From Eutrigla gurnardus (lineage: Eukaryota; Chordata; Actinopteri; Perciformes; Triglidae), in contig OY741276.1 of NCBI GenBank assembly GCA_963514095.1, positions 24,032,895-24,096,894 of the forward strand: a stretch of 64,000 nt of DNA, in the 5' to 3' direction. Made by a program: the position numbers and the translations under genes. Below, piece by piece: positions 21,441 through 34,800 of the stretch (the first letter of the stretch is position 1; each line of letters opens with the position of its first letter). The notes below the pieces were generated by a model. It saw only the letters and a program-made list of their open reading frames with translations. It did no database searches and was not told where the DNA came from.

Positions 21441-21701
21441 TCTGCGTGACTGTGAAAGCATATGTGTGTGTGCTCTGTATCCAAAGAGACAGACAGGCAC
21501 ACGAGCATGAAATCCACCAAACCTCCTCTAATTCCCCCTGTAATTTATGGCTCTCAGATACATGTCATGCTGAGGCTAAACAAACGGTCCTTTGTCACTG
21601 ACAGCAGCCTTTGATCAGAATGAATCGGATTCGCTGTCTAGCTGCCGCACCGGATCTGCCCGGCACTGCTGCTACTGTGTCTGCCGTGAGGATTTCTACT
21701 G

Positions 21702-21711
21702 ACACACGCAC

Positions 21712-21786
<75 letters not shown>
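21702..21786. repeat. (CA)n microsatellite
   Basis: CA run of about 85 bases with one AA interruption near 21730. Confidence 0.96.
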
Positions 21787-21790
<4 letters not shown>

Positions 21791-22807
21791 TACAGCCTAA
21801 TGGTGCTGAAAGTTTTCCACTCGCACCTCAAACTCAAAGAACAACACCCCTCATCACTTTGCCCTGAACTTGTGACCCCAGCTAACACTCCACCTCCTCC
21901 CGTCTCTCTGCAGGGCTTCTTTACAGCAGCCCCACCGGGTGATTGACAGCCGCGGGGGGTGGTGGGGGAGGCGGAGCTCTGAGGTCAAGCAACAGCAAGC
22001 AGAAGGGAGAGTTCAACACCTGTAATGTCATACAAGCTGACGTGACCCGCCGCACAAACTGGCACTCTGGCTCGCACGCACATATTCTCTCACCTGTTGG
22101 CCATGTTGCAAGACTGCGGATTCCATCCAAATGTAAACATAAGGTTGGGGCTGGGATGCTTTGCAATGTGTGGTGTAGTGAGATTCTATTTAAGCTGTCA
22201 GCCGGGGGGACATGTGGATGTGTGTGTGTGTGTGTGCGTGTGTGTGTGCAGTAGCGGTTTAGAGTGATTAAGCACGTCACTGCTGGCCTGTGGGATTGAC
22301 AGTAACGCTGGTTGACTTGGGCACACAAGGGGGAGAAAGACTGGGGGCACTTGTGTAACAGAGACACACAGGCAGGTACTGTTCCCCCGCCGAGCTGGAA
22401 ACAAACCACTGTTGACATCCCTGTCACCAACACTCATTCCGAGCGCTCAACGAGATTAGACTCAACTGGCGGTGGTAGAGACAGAGGCATCAAATTAAGC
22501 GAAAGAGGCTGACAGCGAGCATGTTCGGCGCGCTGGCTTTCTGCAGGCTGTTTTCCTCCCGTTTGCTTCGCATGAAATGTTATCTTTCAGGCTGCATTCC
22601 AAGAGGAGGGATCAAAGATTAAATTTGGGGTAGATTTGGGGAGCCGTTTGAAGAGCAAGCACACCAAGAAGGAAAAAAACAAAGTGTGGGTTCAAAAGAC
22701 GGGAACTTTGAGGTAGAGATGCGTTCAAGACATGTCTGGGAGACAGATTTGATCACTTGGCTTCACGTTTTGCAGACTTTGTTGTGATAACATAGGCTTA
22801 ATTCATT

Positions 22808-22808
<1 letters not shown>
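21787..22808. other. Repeat-poor single-copy block
   Basis: Only a short TG run at about 22217-22250 is simple sequence. The 170-codon minus-strand frame at 21921-22433 spans poly-Pro and CA-derived His/Thr and is not credible as a gene. Confidence 0.4.

Positions 22809-22884
<76 letters not shown>
22809..22884. repeat. (CT)n microsatellite
   Basis: A pure CT tract of about 76 bases. Confidence 0.97.
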
Positions 22885-22888
<4 letters not shown>

Positions 22889-24254
22889 CTCCGTCTCAAC
22901 ACATGCAGATATCATGTTCCCCACCCATTCACTCACCCACCCACATGCACTTTGAGACGTCCTATTCCTCAAACACAGAAACACACCATCCTCACCCGCC
23001 TACCTACCCATGTGCTCACACGTAGGCTGTTTGACAGAGTGAAGTTGTCAGGGAAATGGAGAGGAAATGACACAGGGCATATTTTCACAAATCTCCTCTG
23101 TTGGCATACTCCGCTCTGGCACAGGGCCTGTCAGCAGCCTGTCTCCTCAGTTTAGCCATCAGACACAGTCACAGTGCCAAACACACTGGGACACGCTTGT
23201 CCTCAGACGGGAGGGAAGACAGAGAGAAATGTCAATGGAGAGAGACGGGGAGGTGGGTATGTGTGGAGACTGGGTTTTAAGAAAGACAGAGACAGGGGAA
23301 ATGAGAGGCGTGATGGAAGGAAAAAGTCAAAAAGAGTTAAACTAGTGAAGCGATTAAGAAACTTCACGTGCTTAAAAAGAGGTTAAGTCCAACTCTAACC
23401 TCTTGGCTTTCACTGCTCCTCCCCCCACCCCGAACAGAAATGTCAAAATGCCGGGCCATTATCCCTTTTACCGGTACTGTAACATAAACCACGGGGCTCG
23501 GGGCGCCGTGCGTCACAGCGACTTTGGGAAAGTGACTTTGACGAGGTGGCGGCCGGCCAAGGCAGGCGGTCCGCACATCTACCTGCTTTACCAGAGGCGC
23601 TGCGTTGACCCTGATGGCTGTCTCCAACAACCCCCTGCTCTGCTGCTTACCTAAACACACACTCTCCCCAGCTGTGTATGCCATCCTCATGGCTGCAACA
23701 GTCACTCCACTGTTCTGCCACACCTCAGGGCTAACAGCCTGCTGTCACACAGCCCAACTAATTATCTTGGCATTAAGAGGAAAACACCAACGGGAGATGT
23801 TGCACATAATCTTAACAAATGCGGAGACCGTGCATCCTGGAAGTTAAGGCTATTGCTTTTATTTTCAACAAGGGTCTCAAACAACTAGAGACCAGATCCA
23901 GGCACACAACAATGTCCCCAAAGGCCCCCAACATGTGTTGGATGTATTGATACACAAGGCCAACAAATTTACCTTTTTTTATTTTGATCTTCCCAGGGTC
24001 TTTCTACTGTCTAATCAAGATAAGAATTTGCTTTTATTTGACATTTTGACAACTCTTCAGCTATGACCAACAGCATTGATTGATTTCTCATGGAGTTGAG
24101 GTTATCGCTCTCAAAAAGACAAAAGTGCATCAAAGTCAGGCATCCAGGATGTTGCATTTACTGGAGCCTGAGATATGCAGGTTGTGTGAATCGGTGAATT
24201 GACTCCCATTGGTGTGAATGTGAATGCTTGTTTGTCTATATGTGTCACTGTCCA
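22885..24254. other. Single-copy block with a GC-rich island at 23430-23600
   Basis: No repeat was found. Bases 23440-23590 are GC- and CpG-rich, unlike the surroundings, with overlapping open frames on both strands that have no domain. This could be a regulatory element or an eroded CpG island. There are no splice-bounded exons I can defend. Confidence 0.35.
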
Positions 24255-24665
24255 GGTACAAAGTTAGCTTCCTTAATTCTAGGTCAACTTTACAGCTACG
24301 TGTTAAAGTCAACTTAGTAGCTAATTACATTAAGTGACCCAGTGGTAGCGACCTGTCAATCACAAGTTAGCCCCGCCCTAAAGTATACCCTGTTTTATTG
24401 TCCATTTGACTCTAATTGGGCCATAATTTACTAAATGAACGTCAAGTTGTATTGAAGAAGACTTGAAACTAGAGATTGAGAACATAAACTCAAGTTTAAA
24501 AGCTACAAATTTAATTAAATTCAATTTTATGTATAAAGTCATATCACAACAAAGGTTTTCTCAGGACACTTTTCACATAGTGCAGGAACACGCTCATGAT
24601 TTTCAAAGTCAATGAATTTACTGAGAGAGAGAATGCAGGTTTAAGGCAATTGGCTTCACTGGATG
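24255..24665 (+). repeat. Dispersed repeat family A, copy 5
   Basis: Carries AAAGTTAGCTTCC, AAAGTCAACTTAGTAGCTAA, GGTAGCGACCTGTCAATCAC, GCCCCGCCCTAAAG, GGCCATAATTTACTAAATGA, ATTGAAGAAGACTTGAAACT and AGATTGAGAACATAAACTCA in family order. Confidence 0.8.
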
Positions 24666-27600
24666 TTGCTGCCTAGTGTAGCAATTCTGAAGTCCATATA
24701 ACGAAATTACATCAGATTATGGTGGGATCTCTGTGTTAAAACTCCTTTTGTTGCACACATGCATCACACAACATGAGTTCTCCTTTCAGATGCAATGTCA
24801 CCAACTGGAAGTATTCCATTTGGTTCAGGTGAAGGCAGGGTATAAAACCCCTAAGTAGCTGGTCCGTAATTTGTCTCTTGCCATTGCCTGAATTTGTCAG
24901 ATGAATCTAGAATCTAGTTGTGTTTCCAGTTAAACATGGCATGACATCTTCATGTAAATGACCCTCCTTGGATATTTGTATTTTTTTCTGGTTCTTTCCC
25001 ATGGAAATGTCATCAACTTGTTCGCTGTGAATACTGCAGACTGACAGGCTCTATTCACAAATCACTCAAATCTAACAATGACTTTGGGGAGCTGGCAGGG
25101 TAAATTAGTCTGTTTAATGTCCAGTCCAACTGATTTGGACATATTATCCTCACATAAAGCTTCTCAGGTTAAGTTCTGGGGTGCAGAGCATGTGTGAAAA
25201 GGACCCTATCATCCAGGAGACACACGTTGCTTCTATGTTGAATATAATGTTGGAAATCATTGAGAAAACAATAGGAAATGTAAAGTCAGTGGGTAGAATA
25301 CTCACGGAGACAGCAGCTCTATACCGTAAAAGGAAAATTTTCAGCCACATTAAAGAGCTGAAACAGTCGCAGCACAGCAGTAGTCGGTGACATTCATGTT
25401 GAAGGGTAAACAGCTGAGGGAGAATGGAGGTCAGTCCGCTCATGGCTCGTGGGAAAGACCCGCGGCCAGAATCACCTTTCACCGCCACCATGTCTGCAAC
25501 ACGGACATCGCCGGGAGTACAAACAAGGACATGTATGTCTGCTACTGGTTCCTGTGTGTGTGTTTGTTTACATCATTCTACTGGTTCCCGCCAAGGGACT
25601 TTTGATTATCCTGTCCTGCGGGAGCCATCTCCCAGGGGAATGTGGGTGAGCAGCTTGTGGCTATTGCCTGTCACCACTAGCCCTTCACATCACTGCGCAG
25701 TTCCAACACACACACAATGCACACGCTGGGAAGGGGAGATACGTTTTTCCATGTACTCCCTAGGCGGCGTGAGGTCACCCAGTTCTCTATTTCAAAGGAG
25801 ACAGGGTCGCCGCCGAGCCAGCCGAGGCCCTGTAGAAGCAACCAGTCATGTGTGATTTTCCAGTCCGCTGCTCCATGATGAGCAGGTCTGGCCGTGGCTC
25901 AGCCCCCGGGGCCCGGCCCGCAGGGAGACTGACGGGCTTGGAGCTTGTCCACCTTCTGCTCCAGCCTTGTCGTATCATTGGGAATGATGGCTCATCATCG
26001 CCTGCCAACCCGCACTGCACTCATCATTCTCCTCCGCTCCCTCAGCCTCACTGGGGCCTCAGCCCTGGTAAATTATGCTTACCCACACCATTATTAGACT
26101 CATTATAGACCCATTTGAGTGGCTTTCAGCCTGTCACCGGCGCTCAACTATGTCTTCGGCTTGACTTGATTTCCTCTGACAGGCTTTTCTTAACCTAAAA
26201 TGCTGGGGAGGGGAGTTGGAGAGACGAGAGAGAAAGAGAAAATACAGCATCCTGAAGTAGTCAAGCAAGGGGCTTACAGACTAGAACATTCATTTGTTTT
26301 TTATGACGAGGCACGCATCAAAGTTTTTGCCGTGGCTCTCTCCAAATCATTTTTTTGCATTTCAGATTGAGGCACATGGATAAAAATGGCTTGAGGGGCA
26401 AGAAAAACTGGCAGACTGAGTCCATCTTGCTGGTTGTTGACACATTTTTAAACAGAGTTGAGAAATGACCCTCATTTCTGGAAACCTAAGGCCTTTCAAT
26501 TTTACTGTGCTTGGCAAACCGAGGCAACTCACTTGGATTCCCAACTGCTGGGTCTGCCATCCATTCGTTTCCCAAGTCATGTCCCCACTAAGCCCTCTGC
26601 TACATCTTTCATTCTGTCATTGCTAACATGATAGGGAATTCCCCGGGAGAAAGAGAAGCCCCCCCCCCCCCCCCCACATGCTAAATGTGCACAGAGCCAA
26701 TATCTCTCAATCTGTGACGGCTCATTTGGAAATGTGGCCCTGGACTCTAATTCCCTCTAGCCCTCGCCAAATACAATGATTATTTTTCATTTTTCCAGTT
26801 AAATTTTATAATTTTGTGATTTTTCAATGTCAGCTATAGCCTTTTGAAGTATTTTATTGAATTTCCTGCTGGATCCAATACTGAAGTCCATTTTTTGTTT
26901 TTGCCCCAGTTTAGCACCTTACTGCTGATTCCCTTTTTTGTCTCTGACATACTTTTGCAAAATGGTCAACCTCTAAGTCTCTCCAGCTCCCTTTCCAGTC
27001 TTAGAGCCGCTTTAAAAAAATGCTCTCATACTACATCGCTTCATCTGGATTTCTCATTATTTTCACTGATATTTCTTTGCATTTCACCTCTCGTCTCTGT
27101 CAAGAGTCGCTGTGGGTGATATCATTGTCATGTCACTGCTCATTTACATCACGTAGATTGACAGGAGGGCCTGGGCCAGCTCTGCTTCTGATAATGGCTG
27201 ATCTAATCCATACCACTGTGTACTTTCTCCCACTCATCTCCTCTGTTCTTGGCATCGATGCTTTAAACCCAAAAAGCCTCTCTCTCTCACTCCCCTACAT
27301 GTGTTTGCAATTCCCCTCCAGGGGGTTATGATTCAACAGCGGCATCATCTCAATTCGTCTCAAAGCATGAAGCATCGCAAGAGAAACTAAAGTGGGAGAC
27401 AAGACGGCCCTCTCTGCCCCCCTTTTAGAGGCAAGAGCCTGAGTGTGTTTGGCGGAGTTGGACGTGAGGCTCGCTCTTTGGGATGTGGGAGTTTAAGAAG
27501 AGAGTGCCACGCCGGCCTAATCACATTATGGGTGCCATATTATGTGTCAAGCTGTCACTTTCAATTTGAGCCACCGCACTGCACAGTGGACCCAGGCTTT

Positions 27601-29335
27601 TCTTTATATTCCTGTTTTGATTGGGGCTCGATAGTGACTAGGCTGGAACTGGTTGTACACAGCAAGCGAGGGAGACGCCATTCTACCGCGGCGAGGAACC
27701 GCCGATCATATGTTTACAATTAGTATTGTTTGGGGTGTGGATGGAGGTTATGTGTGTTCATGGGGGCTGGGGCAATCGTTCCCCCTGACCTCTCCACACT
27801 GAATCACATGTCTAATCTTATTCTTGTCTCCCATTTGAACTGATGTCATGTGTCTCCCCGTCAAAATCTGTCACACTGGTTGATGTGGAAACCGTGTCGA
27901 AATAGGAGGGGAGGGGGTCGCACAGGAAAAAGCCTGCGTAGTCGCTCAACTCCACAAGCGGGGTAAATTGAAGAGATACAGACTGACAAGAGGGAAAGAG
28001 GGGGTAGGAGGGGTTATGGGATGAGGGGAGCAGGGCGTGAGCTCAGTCAAAGCCAATTGTTCTCCAATTGAGTGGAATGACTCAGAGGAATTGGTAGAAG
28101 TTGGGTCTTTTGTGTGCAAGCGGCTGAAACATTTGAGCGATCGAGTTGAAATTCTTGTTTTCTATTCCTGAGTGTCTGTTTTTACAGCTATTTGGATCCA
28201 GCCTCCCCTGAGCAATCACTGTCCTCCCCTTCTTTCTCCCTCTTTACCTCCCTCTGTTTATTTATCTCTCACCCAATCTCTCCATCTGTCTCCGTCCGAT
28301 AGATCAACGGCTTGGTCATAAAGCCCAGCAACCTGTCAAGGCTGAGGGCTTCTAGCTGCCCTTTCAGACGAAGCCTCAGTATCAGTCGTCAGAAGGAACA
28401 AAAGTAAGTGGAGATGAGACACAGAGGGCGGGGGGAGGGGTGGAAAGAGGGGAAGTAAAGGGGGAGAGGTGGATCTTGGTGGCCATGCTGCCATCCTGAG
28501 ACATCCAGCTGGGTAGCTGTCATTTCCAATTGGGGTTTCATCTCAATCTCCTCTGTAAACGCTAAATATTTCACACTATCTGAAGGCTGTTTCGCAGCCA
28601 GCAGATGACCCGATATAACTTGGTATTATAATGTGACGGGAACAAGAAAGATGCAGAATTTATGGAATAGGGTGGCTTTGTTAGCTAGAAGCGGCTAACA
28701 CATGTAACGTGAGGATTCGGTGTGTAGTGGTTTGTGCAGTCTTTATAATAGAAAGAGCAGGATGGAGACAGATAATTTCTTTAGGTAACACTTTACTTTC
28801 CGACCGTATTTCAGCCTCACAACAACAACAACCTTTCTTCCTGTTTCTGACTCACATGTCACTCAACTAACCAATCAGAAGCTATAAGGACCGAGGTAAC
28901 TGTATGGCAACCCAAAAGGTACATTCAACACATTTATGAGAGATTTCAACATGACAATAAGCAAAGAATAATAACTGCAGTCATAAATAAATTATATTGA
29001 CTGTGTAAACATTAACACATGTCAATATGCAACACTCAGAGCAAGTGACGTAGAATAAAAAGTGAGAAAGACTTGTCATGGTGAGCAGATCGGGTATGTG
29101 GATGTGTCAAAAAAACACTGGACTTTCAGCCAGCAGACAGCTGTCAATGTTGTTGAGTTATTTGCTACATGTTTGCTGTACTTTAGGTTTGACTTATTTT
29201 AAGCCCAACTGTGATGATTTTCCTAATGGATTTGTTGACTAAACCTAAAGTTTCACAGTAATAACTTGCCGTAAAACGACACGAAAAATGTTAACACGAC
29301 ACACGGAATGTCCTTCAAATATCTTGCTGCCACTT
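24666..29335. other. Longest repeat-poor single-copy block (4.7 kb)
   Basis: Only a C-run (26659-26675) and short purine or pyrimidine tracts are visible. The open frames at 25150-25491, 25424-25855 and 26844-27331 show no protein family. The block is mostly balanced in composition with TAATTA-, ATTAAT- and ATCAAAG-like words. By position it is the strongest single stretch to test for conserved non-coding elements of znf703. Confidence 0.35.
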
Positions 29336-29485
29336 AGGGCGCACTCACACTACACCAACCGTACCGCGCCCAGGCACAATTGAGGCTAAAGTCCAGATTG
29401 TTTAGAAGAGGTGGATTTGCAATGTGCACATGACATTTGCTTTAATCGATAGGCCATCCTTCTCATTATCTCTCAGTGTTCCACT
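29336..29485 (+). repeat. Dispersed repeat family D, copy 2
   Basis: Inverse match to 20850-21095. It starts GGGCGCACTCACACTACACC and continues through GAAGAGGTGGATTTG and CTCATTATCTCTCAGTGTTCC. It lacks about 80 bases of the middle of copy 1. Confidence 0.7.
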
Positions 29486-29745
29486 CTGGGTCTGAGCCAA
29501 CCATGACAACCCACCTGTATGACTTGCTGGTGCAAGTTACTGTCCAGTCAAGTGGTTGTTAGCTGTTAACTCACCAGTGTGTGGCCTGCTTCCCCAACAC
29601 ATCAAACCTGTTTTCCAGCTGAATAGACCCAGCAGGAGTAATACGGGAGGTTTCCTTCCTCCTTTCTTGTTGCCAGGGCTCTGAAGGAGCTGGTGTGGAA
29701 CAAGTCTGTTTTGTGCCAAGCCTGGGCCATGGATCATCATGGATC
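29486..29745 (+). repeat. Dispersed repeat family C, copy 1
   Basis: Alignable with 30943-31215. Shared are AACCATGACAA/GACCATGGCAA, CTGTATGACT, AGCTGAATAGACCCAG, GGGAGGTTTCC, TTGTTGCCAGG, TCTGAAGG and TGTGGAA. It directly abuts family D here. Non-coding. Confidence 0.65.
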
Positions 29746-30942
29746 AGATGATCAGAAGCTCCAACTCTGTAATGACAGATCTGGGACCAAGCCAAGGAAG
29801 GGTGGTGTGGTTGTCTTGGATTTGGTAAAGACCCTTTGGTAAAGTGAGTGAATGATCAATGCATTGATAGCAAAACTTAACTGCATGGTTGTTTGTACCA
29901 ATAAGGCCGGTATCAAGAGGCCAAGATAGAGCAGAAAAAGTAATGTCAGTTCATATATTCATATATAGAGACGCCAAAAATGCCGCAGGCAGGGCTTCCA
30001 TATGTGGCTTCATGGTGCTGATGAAGCATGGAAGTCACATTGCTACATGTTCTTCCTCATCCTGTATTCATGCTTCTGTGAGGCACTTTGAACAATTTAT
30101 TTCTGTCACTTTGTTGTGAATACAAGACTACTCTTTGAAAGGCAATACATCCATTGGTCATCAACATTATTCATGCTCATTTCCAGTACTATTCTGGCCA
30201 AATTACAAAGGACAAATGATACAGCACAAGGACCTGATTATCCAAATGCAGTTACCAAGGCATCCAAATAAGCACAAGTAACTTGTCGTGCTCTGAGTGT
30301 TTCATCTGACTTGATTTATTATGCCTCATTTACATTCCAGCTTCTCACAGAGCTAATGGTCCATAAATCCTGCGTAGATAATGTACATAGATTAAAGTGA
30401 AATAACAGGCAGTATAAATCAATCCCAAAACAGAGTGATCTGTTGTTTCAATAATGTGCATCATTAGTTTGAAAAGCAGAGCTCTGGCACACATGAATGC
30501 ATAAGCAACACTTTATTCTTCTATCTTAATCTCCTTTTCTCCCTACAACTCTTTTCACACATGAAAGATGGTACATTGCTGGTATCATCTCATGTCGGAG
30601 CTTTTTGGCTTTCACTCTCCCGTATGGAAGATTTTACAACTCTGACATGACTATTCTGTAGACATTATTGCTTTTTCCTGTTCAGTGTTCTCACTTCTCA
30701 CACAAAACTCAAAGTTCTCATTCATTTGAAACTTTGTTTCTCAGTTGAATGAATCTTTATCCCCCTGGATCAATAACCAAACCCACTGTAGCTGGTTTTG
30801 GAAATGCTAGGAGGTGCTGAGTGAGGAGATTGGCAGAGGAGATTTAACAGAAAGAAGGACTTTTCTGCAAACAATGGTGGAAATGTGCAGTGGAGTGAAA
30901 GAGGGGCTCTAAAAAATATTGTTGATCTTTTATGATGTGTTG
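29746..30942. other. AT-rich intergenic, nothing recognised
   Basis: No repeat ends, simple repeats or coding signal were seen. The 76-codon frame at 29889-30119 has no domain. Confidence 0.5.
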
Positions 30943-31215
30943 GGTCCTAGCCGACCATGGCAAGCAAACTGTATGACTGGCCAGTGCAACTTCCTGTCCA
31001 TTATTCCCTTACACACCTAAGCACAATCCAGAGTGAAGTGGGTTGTTTAACCAGCCTGTTACAATAGTGTTTGGCCAGTTTTGTCAACACTGAACCTGTT
31101 TCACAGCTGAATAGACCCAGAAAGAGGAGTATGGGAGGTTTCCCACCTCGTTTGTTGTTGCCAGGAATCTGAAGGCGCTTGTGTGGAAGAAGTCCGTTTC
31201 TTTTGCAACATCAGC
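30943..31215 (+). repeat. Dispersed repeat family C, copy 2
   Basis: Second copy in the same orientation, 1.2 kb from copy 1, diverged by roughly a quarter of positions by eye. Family D does not precede it, so C and D are separable units. Confidence 0.65.
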
Positions 31216-31518
31216 GCAGAATTGCACTTCTACCATTTTGGACTGAAGATCTGAACGGTGTATCAATGGACGCCAATAAAACATGTAATACAAAAGTAAA
31301 ATGTGTTGAATGCTAACATATTAAAGTGCAAACTTTTATAATTATTATATTGATCTTACCTTTAATTTCTGCCCTGCTCTGCAGAGGAGCATAGAGTGAG
31401 CATCAAACGTTTCTTTGTACATTCATGGATTCATTGGCCAAAATAGGTAGCACTACCGCAGTGGGGATTGTCAATGATGAAGCAAACAAATAACTATCTC
31501 GGCACTGAAAATATTTTA

Positions 31519-31519
<1 letters not shown>

Positions 31520-31562
<43 letters not shown>
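31520..31562. repeat. (TA)n microsatellite
   Basis: An AT dinucleotide run of about 43 bases. Confidence 0.95.
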
Positions 31563-31566
<4 letters not shown>

Positions 31567-31629
31567 GGTATCATCATCAACCAGATGTGCTACTTGCATT
31601 CTGCAGCATTCTGTTTTAGTGAGATTACT

Positions 31630-31890
31630 AGTTTAATTAAAAGGCCCAGCCAATGCTGTGGTAGTGACCTGACAAACACAAGGTAGCCACGCCCTAAAGA
31701 ATCCCCCGCTTTCTGGTCTGTTGGACTCTAAATGGACTATAATGTACTAACATCATGCTGGATTGAAGAAGACTTGAAACTAGAGATTGAGACCATAAAC
31801 TCATGTTTACAATGTTTACTGAGATAATAAATCAAGAGAGAAGTAGGACAATTTTCTCATAGGATTCTATTAAATCAGACTTCTTTTTGT
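31630..31890 (+). repeat. Dispersed repeat family A, copy 6
   Basis: The 3' half of the family: GTGGTAGTGACCTGAC, GCCACGCCCTAAAG, GGTCTGTTGGACTCTAAATG, ATTGAAGAAGACTTGAAACT, GAGACCATAAACTCATG and AGAGAGAAGTAGG. Confidence 0.8.
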
Positions 31891-34800
31891 AAGACCTCTG
31901 CACCAAGAGGTCTGTCTTGCGCAACTCAGCATTGCAAGTTCCTGGGTCCTGGGACATTTTGGGGAGCCCAGAATTAAAGCCTACGAGTTAAATTTAGGGC
32001 CTGCTTCCTTCCAGTCAAAATGCAGGTCAAGTTCCTGGGTTCCTATAGGTTCTGAGAAAGGTTCCTGGGTGGAAAATGCCTTTTAATTGATTTATGTTAC
32101 CTTTTTTAACAAGGGAAGTATCACATCCTTTACAAGTGAGCCCTGGCCAAAGCAGCAGTCTTTGTGTTTCTTTCTCTCTCACACATGTCAACACATTTAA
32201 ACATATTCAATCAGAATCGAAATCGAAAGTGGGACTGAAAAACAACATGGTTGACACTCCGCTGTCCCCAGCACAAGTAGAGATTCAATGTTTTATGAGC
32301 GAGCAAAAGTTATGGACTCTAATAAATATGCACACATGTGCTACTTGTCCAGAGTTATTGGCACTAGCAGGCCACATTAATATGTCATATTAAAGCAGGA
32401 CCGCCTGTCGACAAGCCCTGTTCTGACCCCGTCGGTGTGCACGCTCCACGCACACTTTCAAGGATTGTTATGCACTCGCATGCTCAAAGTTGTAGCAGGA
32501 TACATTATGTCTCCTATGGTTCAAACTGCATAATGCAGTGCAGATCTGGATAGGTGACAACCACCAATGGGAGGAGGTAGCAGCGCTGACAAACGGAGAG
32601 AAAATAAGAGCAAGAAAGAAATTTAGAGAGCGAGAGGGAGAGAGACATCAAAGGCCAAGTGTTTTCCATACAAGAGGGCGAGCAGGGCTTTGGATCAGAC
32701 AAGCTCTTCTGTAAACAGCCTCCTCAGATCCTGCCAGCAGGAGGTTCCCCTTCAGCACGCTGCTTTGTCTATCAAAGTGCTCCCATAGTACTGAGGGGCC
32801 ACTGGAGCTGTGCTCCTTGCCACTTCCCTCCCTCCCTCCTCATATAGATAGCCGGGCCGCTACACCCCCAACACTGAATCACAAAATAAAGGTGATTACC
32901 TCCTCCCACTCCCACCAGCACTTCCTCCTATTTTCCCCTTTCCTCCCTCCAGCTTCGCCTTCATGTGCTTCAAAGGTTCTTCTCTCAAAACTTCCTCCTT
33001 CACCTCATCTCCTCCTGCTTCCCCTCCTCCTCTGCTGCCCTTCAAACAGCTGTTTTGTTCTTGGAACAACACTTTTCACTATATATACTTTTACAAAATG
33101 TTGTCTTTTGGCATGTTTTCTAAGCTTCTGAGGCAACTAAGTGAAGGAAAACGAGTCGGTGAACCAGCTAAGAAAACCACGAAAGGCCAAAAGAGAATAA
33201 AGTCCATACTTATTAATGAGAACACTCTTTCTCCTCTTCGCAGACTGGAAAGTAATTGTGGGGCTGATTTTCTTCTTCTTCTTCTTCTCTTCACTCTTTT
33301 CAATGGGCTTCAGGATCCAGCTTTACAAGCTCTTCCCTGCTCTCATCCTCCACTGATCAAAGCCCGCTCGCACAGATATATTTCCCCTCACAGACAATGC
33401 CTCGTCTCAAGGTGCTGTCAGGTTCCCTTCTTTGCTTTAATTTCATCTCTTAAACTTTTTTTTAATCCCCGTACCCCCTGCCTCCCTTCCCTCTCCTTCT
33501 TTTGTGAGGGCTGTCAGCCGTGACAGTTTGTTGCCAGGAGGGACTTGTGGGAAGAGAAGGTAGGTGCACTTTACAAAGAGCCGCCGCCTGGCTGCACCTC
33601 ACTCACGCTGTCACTCAAAAACGGCACTCGCACACACACACACACACACGTACACGCAGACAAGGTGACACGCCCGGCTTTCATGCACCAGCACCGGCAA
33701 CGGCGCGGCGCTCGCACAGTTACACTCAAACCCACGCGGTGAAACATGAAAGACACCTTGACCTTGTGTTTGTTGTGTCACGTAAAGTATCAGCACTGAA
33801 GGGAGGAGGGGGGGTGGCCTGTGAAGCCAGTTGCACTGTCTGGGTGTCTCAGATCATAAGCCATAAGGAAACTCTGAGCGACAGAGCCGTGATGGAGCGC
33901 CGGCAGAGTCGGCTGACAGGGCTTAGATGACAGACAGAGGCTGACAGACGCTGACATCTCCCTGTCGCCTAGGGGAGACACGCGGCCTTGAGTGAAACCT
34001 GAGGAGTCCTCCCTGCAGCCAGTCCTCGCTAGCCTAATCCCTTAAAGTTCACACAAAGACTCACGGGTGACAGAAGAGCAGGAGCAAAAAAAAATAAAAC
34101 CAAGACAAGAGGAGTATCTTTTAATTTCCTGAAAGAGAAAAATGATGAGGAGAGTTCGCCTTGAGGGAAAGGATTGAGTTTGTGAAACATGAATTACACT
34201 CCGCCTCCCCACCCATACTTACTCCATGCCTATCTGTCTTCATTTTGGTAGTGCTGGGGCTGCTCTTGTCAAAGTAGATGTAGGCGAGCTGAGGAGTCAT
34301 TCTGATGTTTTGTCCAAAGCCAAAGTCTTTTGTCAACCAATATAATACAAAAGAGTAAAGAGAAAAGAAACCAATATTGTGTGGTGATATTCAGCATCTC
34401 AGGTTGATGCTGAACCAGTGTTTGATAGGATGCTGCATAACTCTTCCTTCCTCCTTCCTCACACGGTTAGAATCTGAGGTAAAATCAAATCTGAGATTTG
34501 TTTCTAAACACGTTACATTCTATGGTGAGCAGTATGAGGATTTGCTCATGAGACCGAGTTCTCAAGTTTCCAAACATTGAACAGCCCAACACACACACAC
34601 ACACACACACCGCCTGGAGGCTATCAGGTCTTGGTCATGGTCTACATCCTGAAAACACTAAACTAAACACACAAACACGAAATCCCACATAAATGAACAA
34701 AACTTCATTAAATGAATGTAGAACAGTAACAGTCCTTATCATAGTCCCATGAGCCTTCTTGCTCTTTCAGTGTGGGTCAATAGGGGGCGCTACTGCGTCA

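Noticed and set aside
21921..22433. 170-codon minus-strand frame with Pro-rich and His/Thr stretches
   Set aside because: Spans simple repeats, with no domain; not credible.
25181..25491. Opposing frames of 69 and 113 codons as a small gene
   Set aside because: No domain on either strand and no promoter or polyadenylation context.
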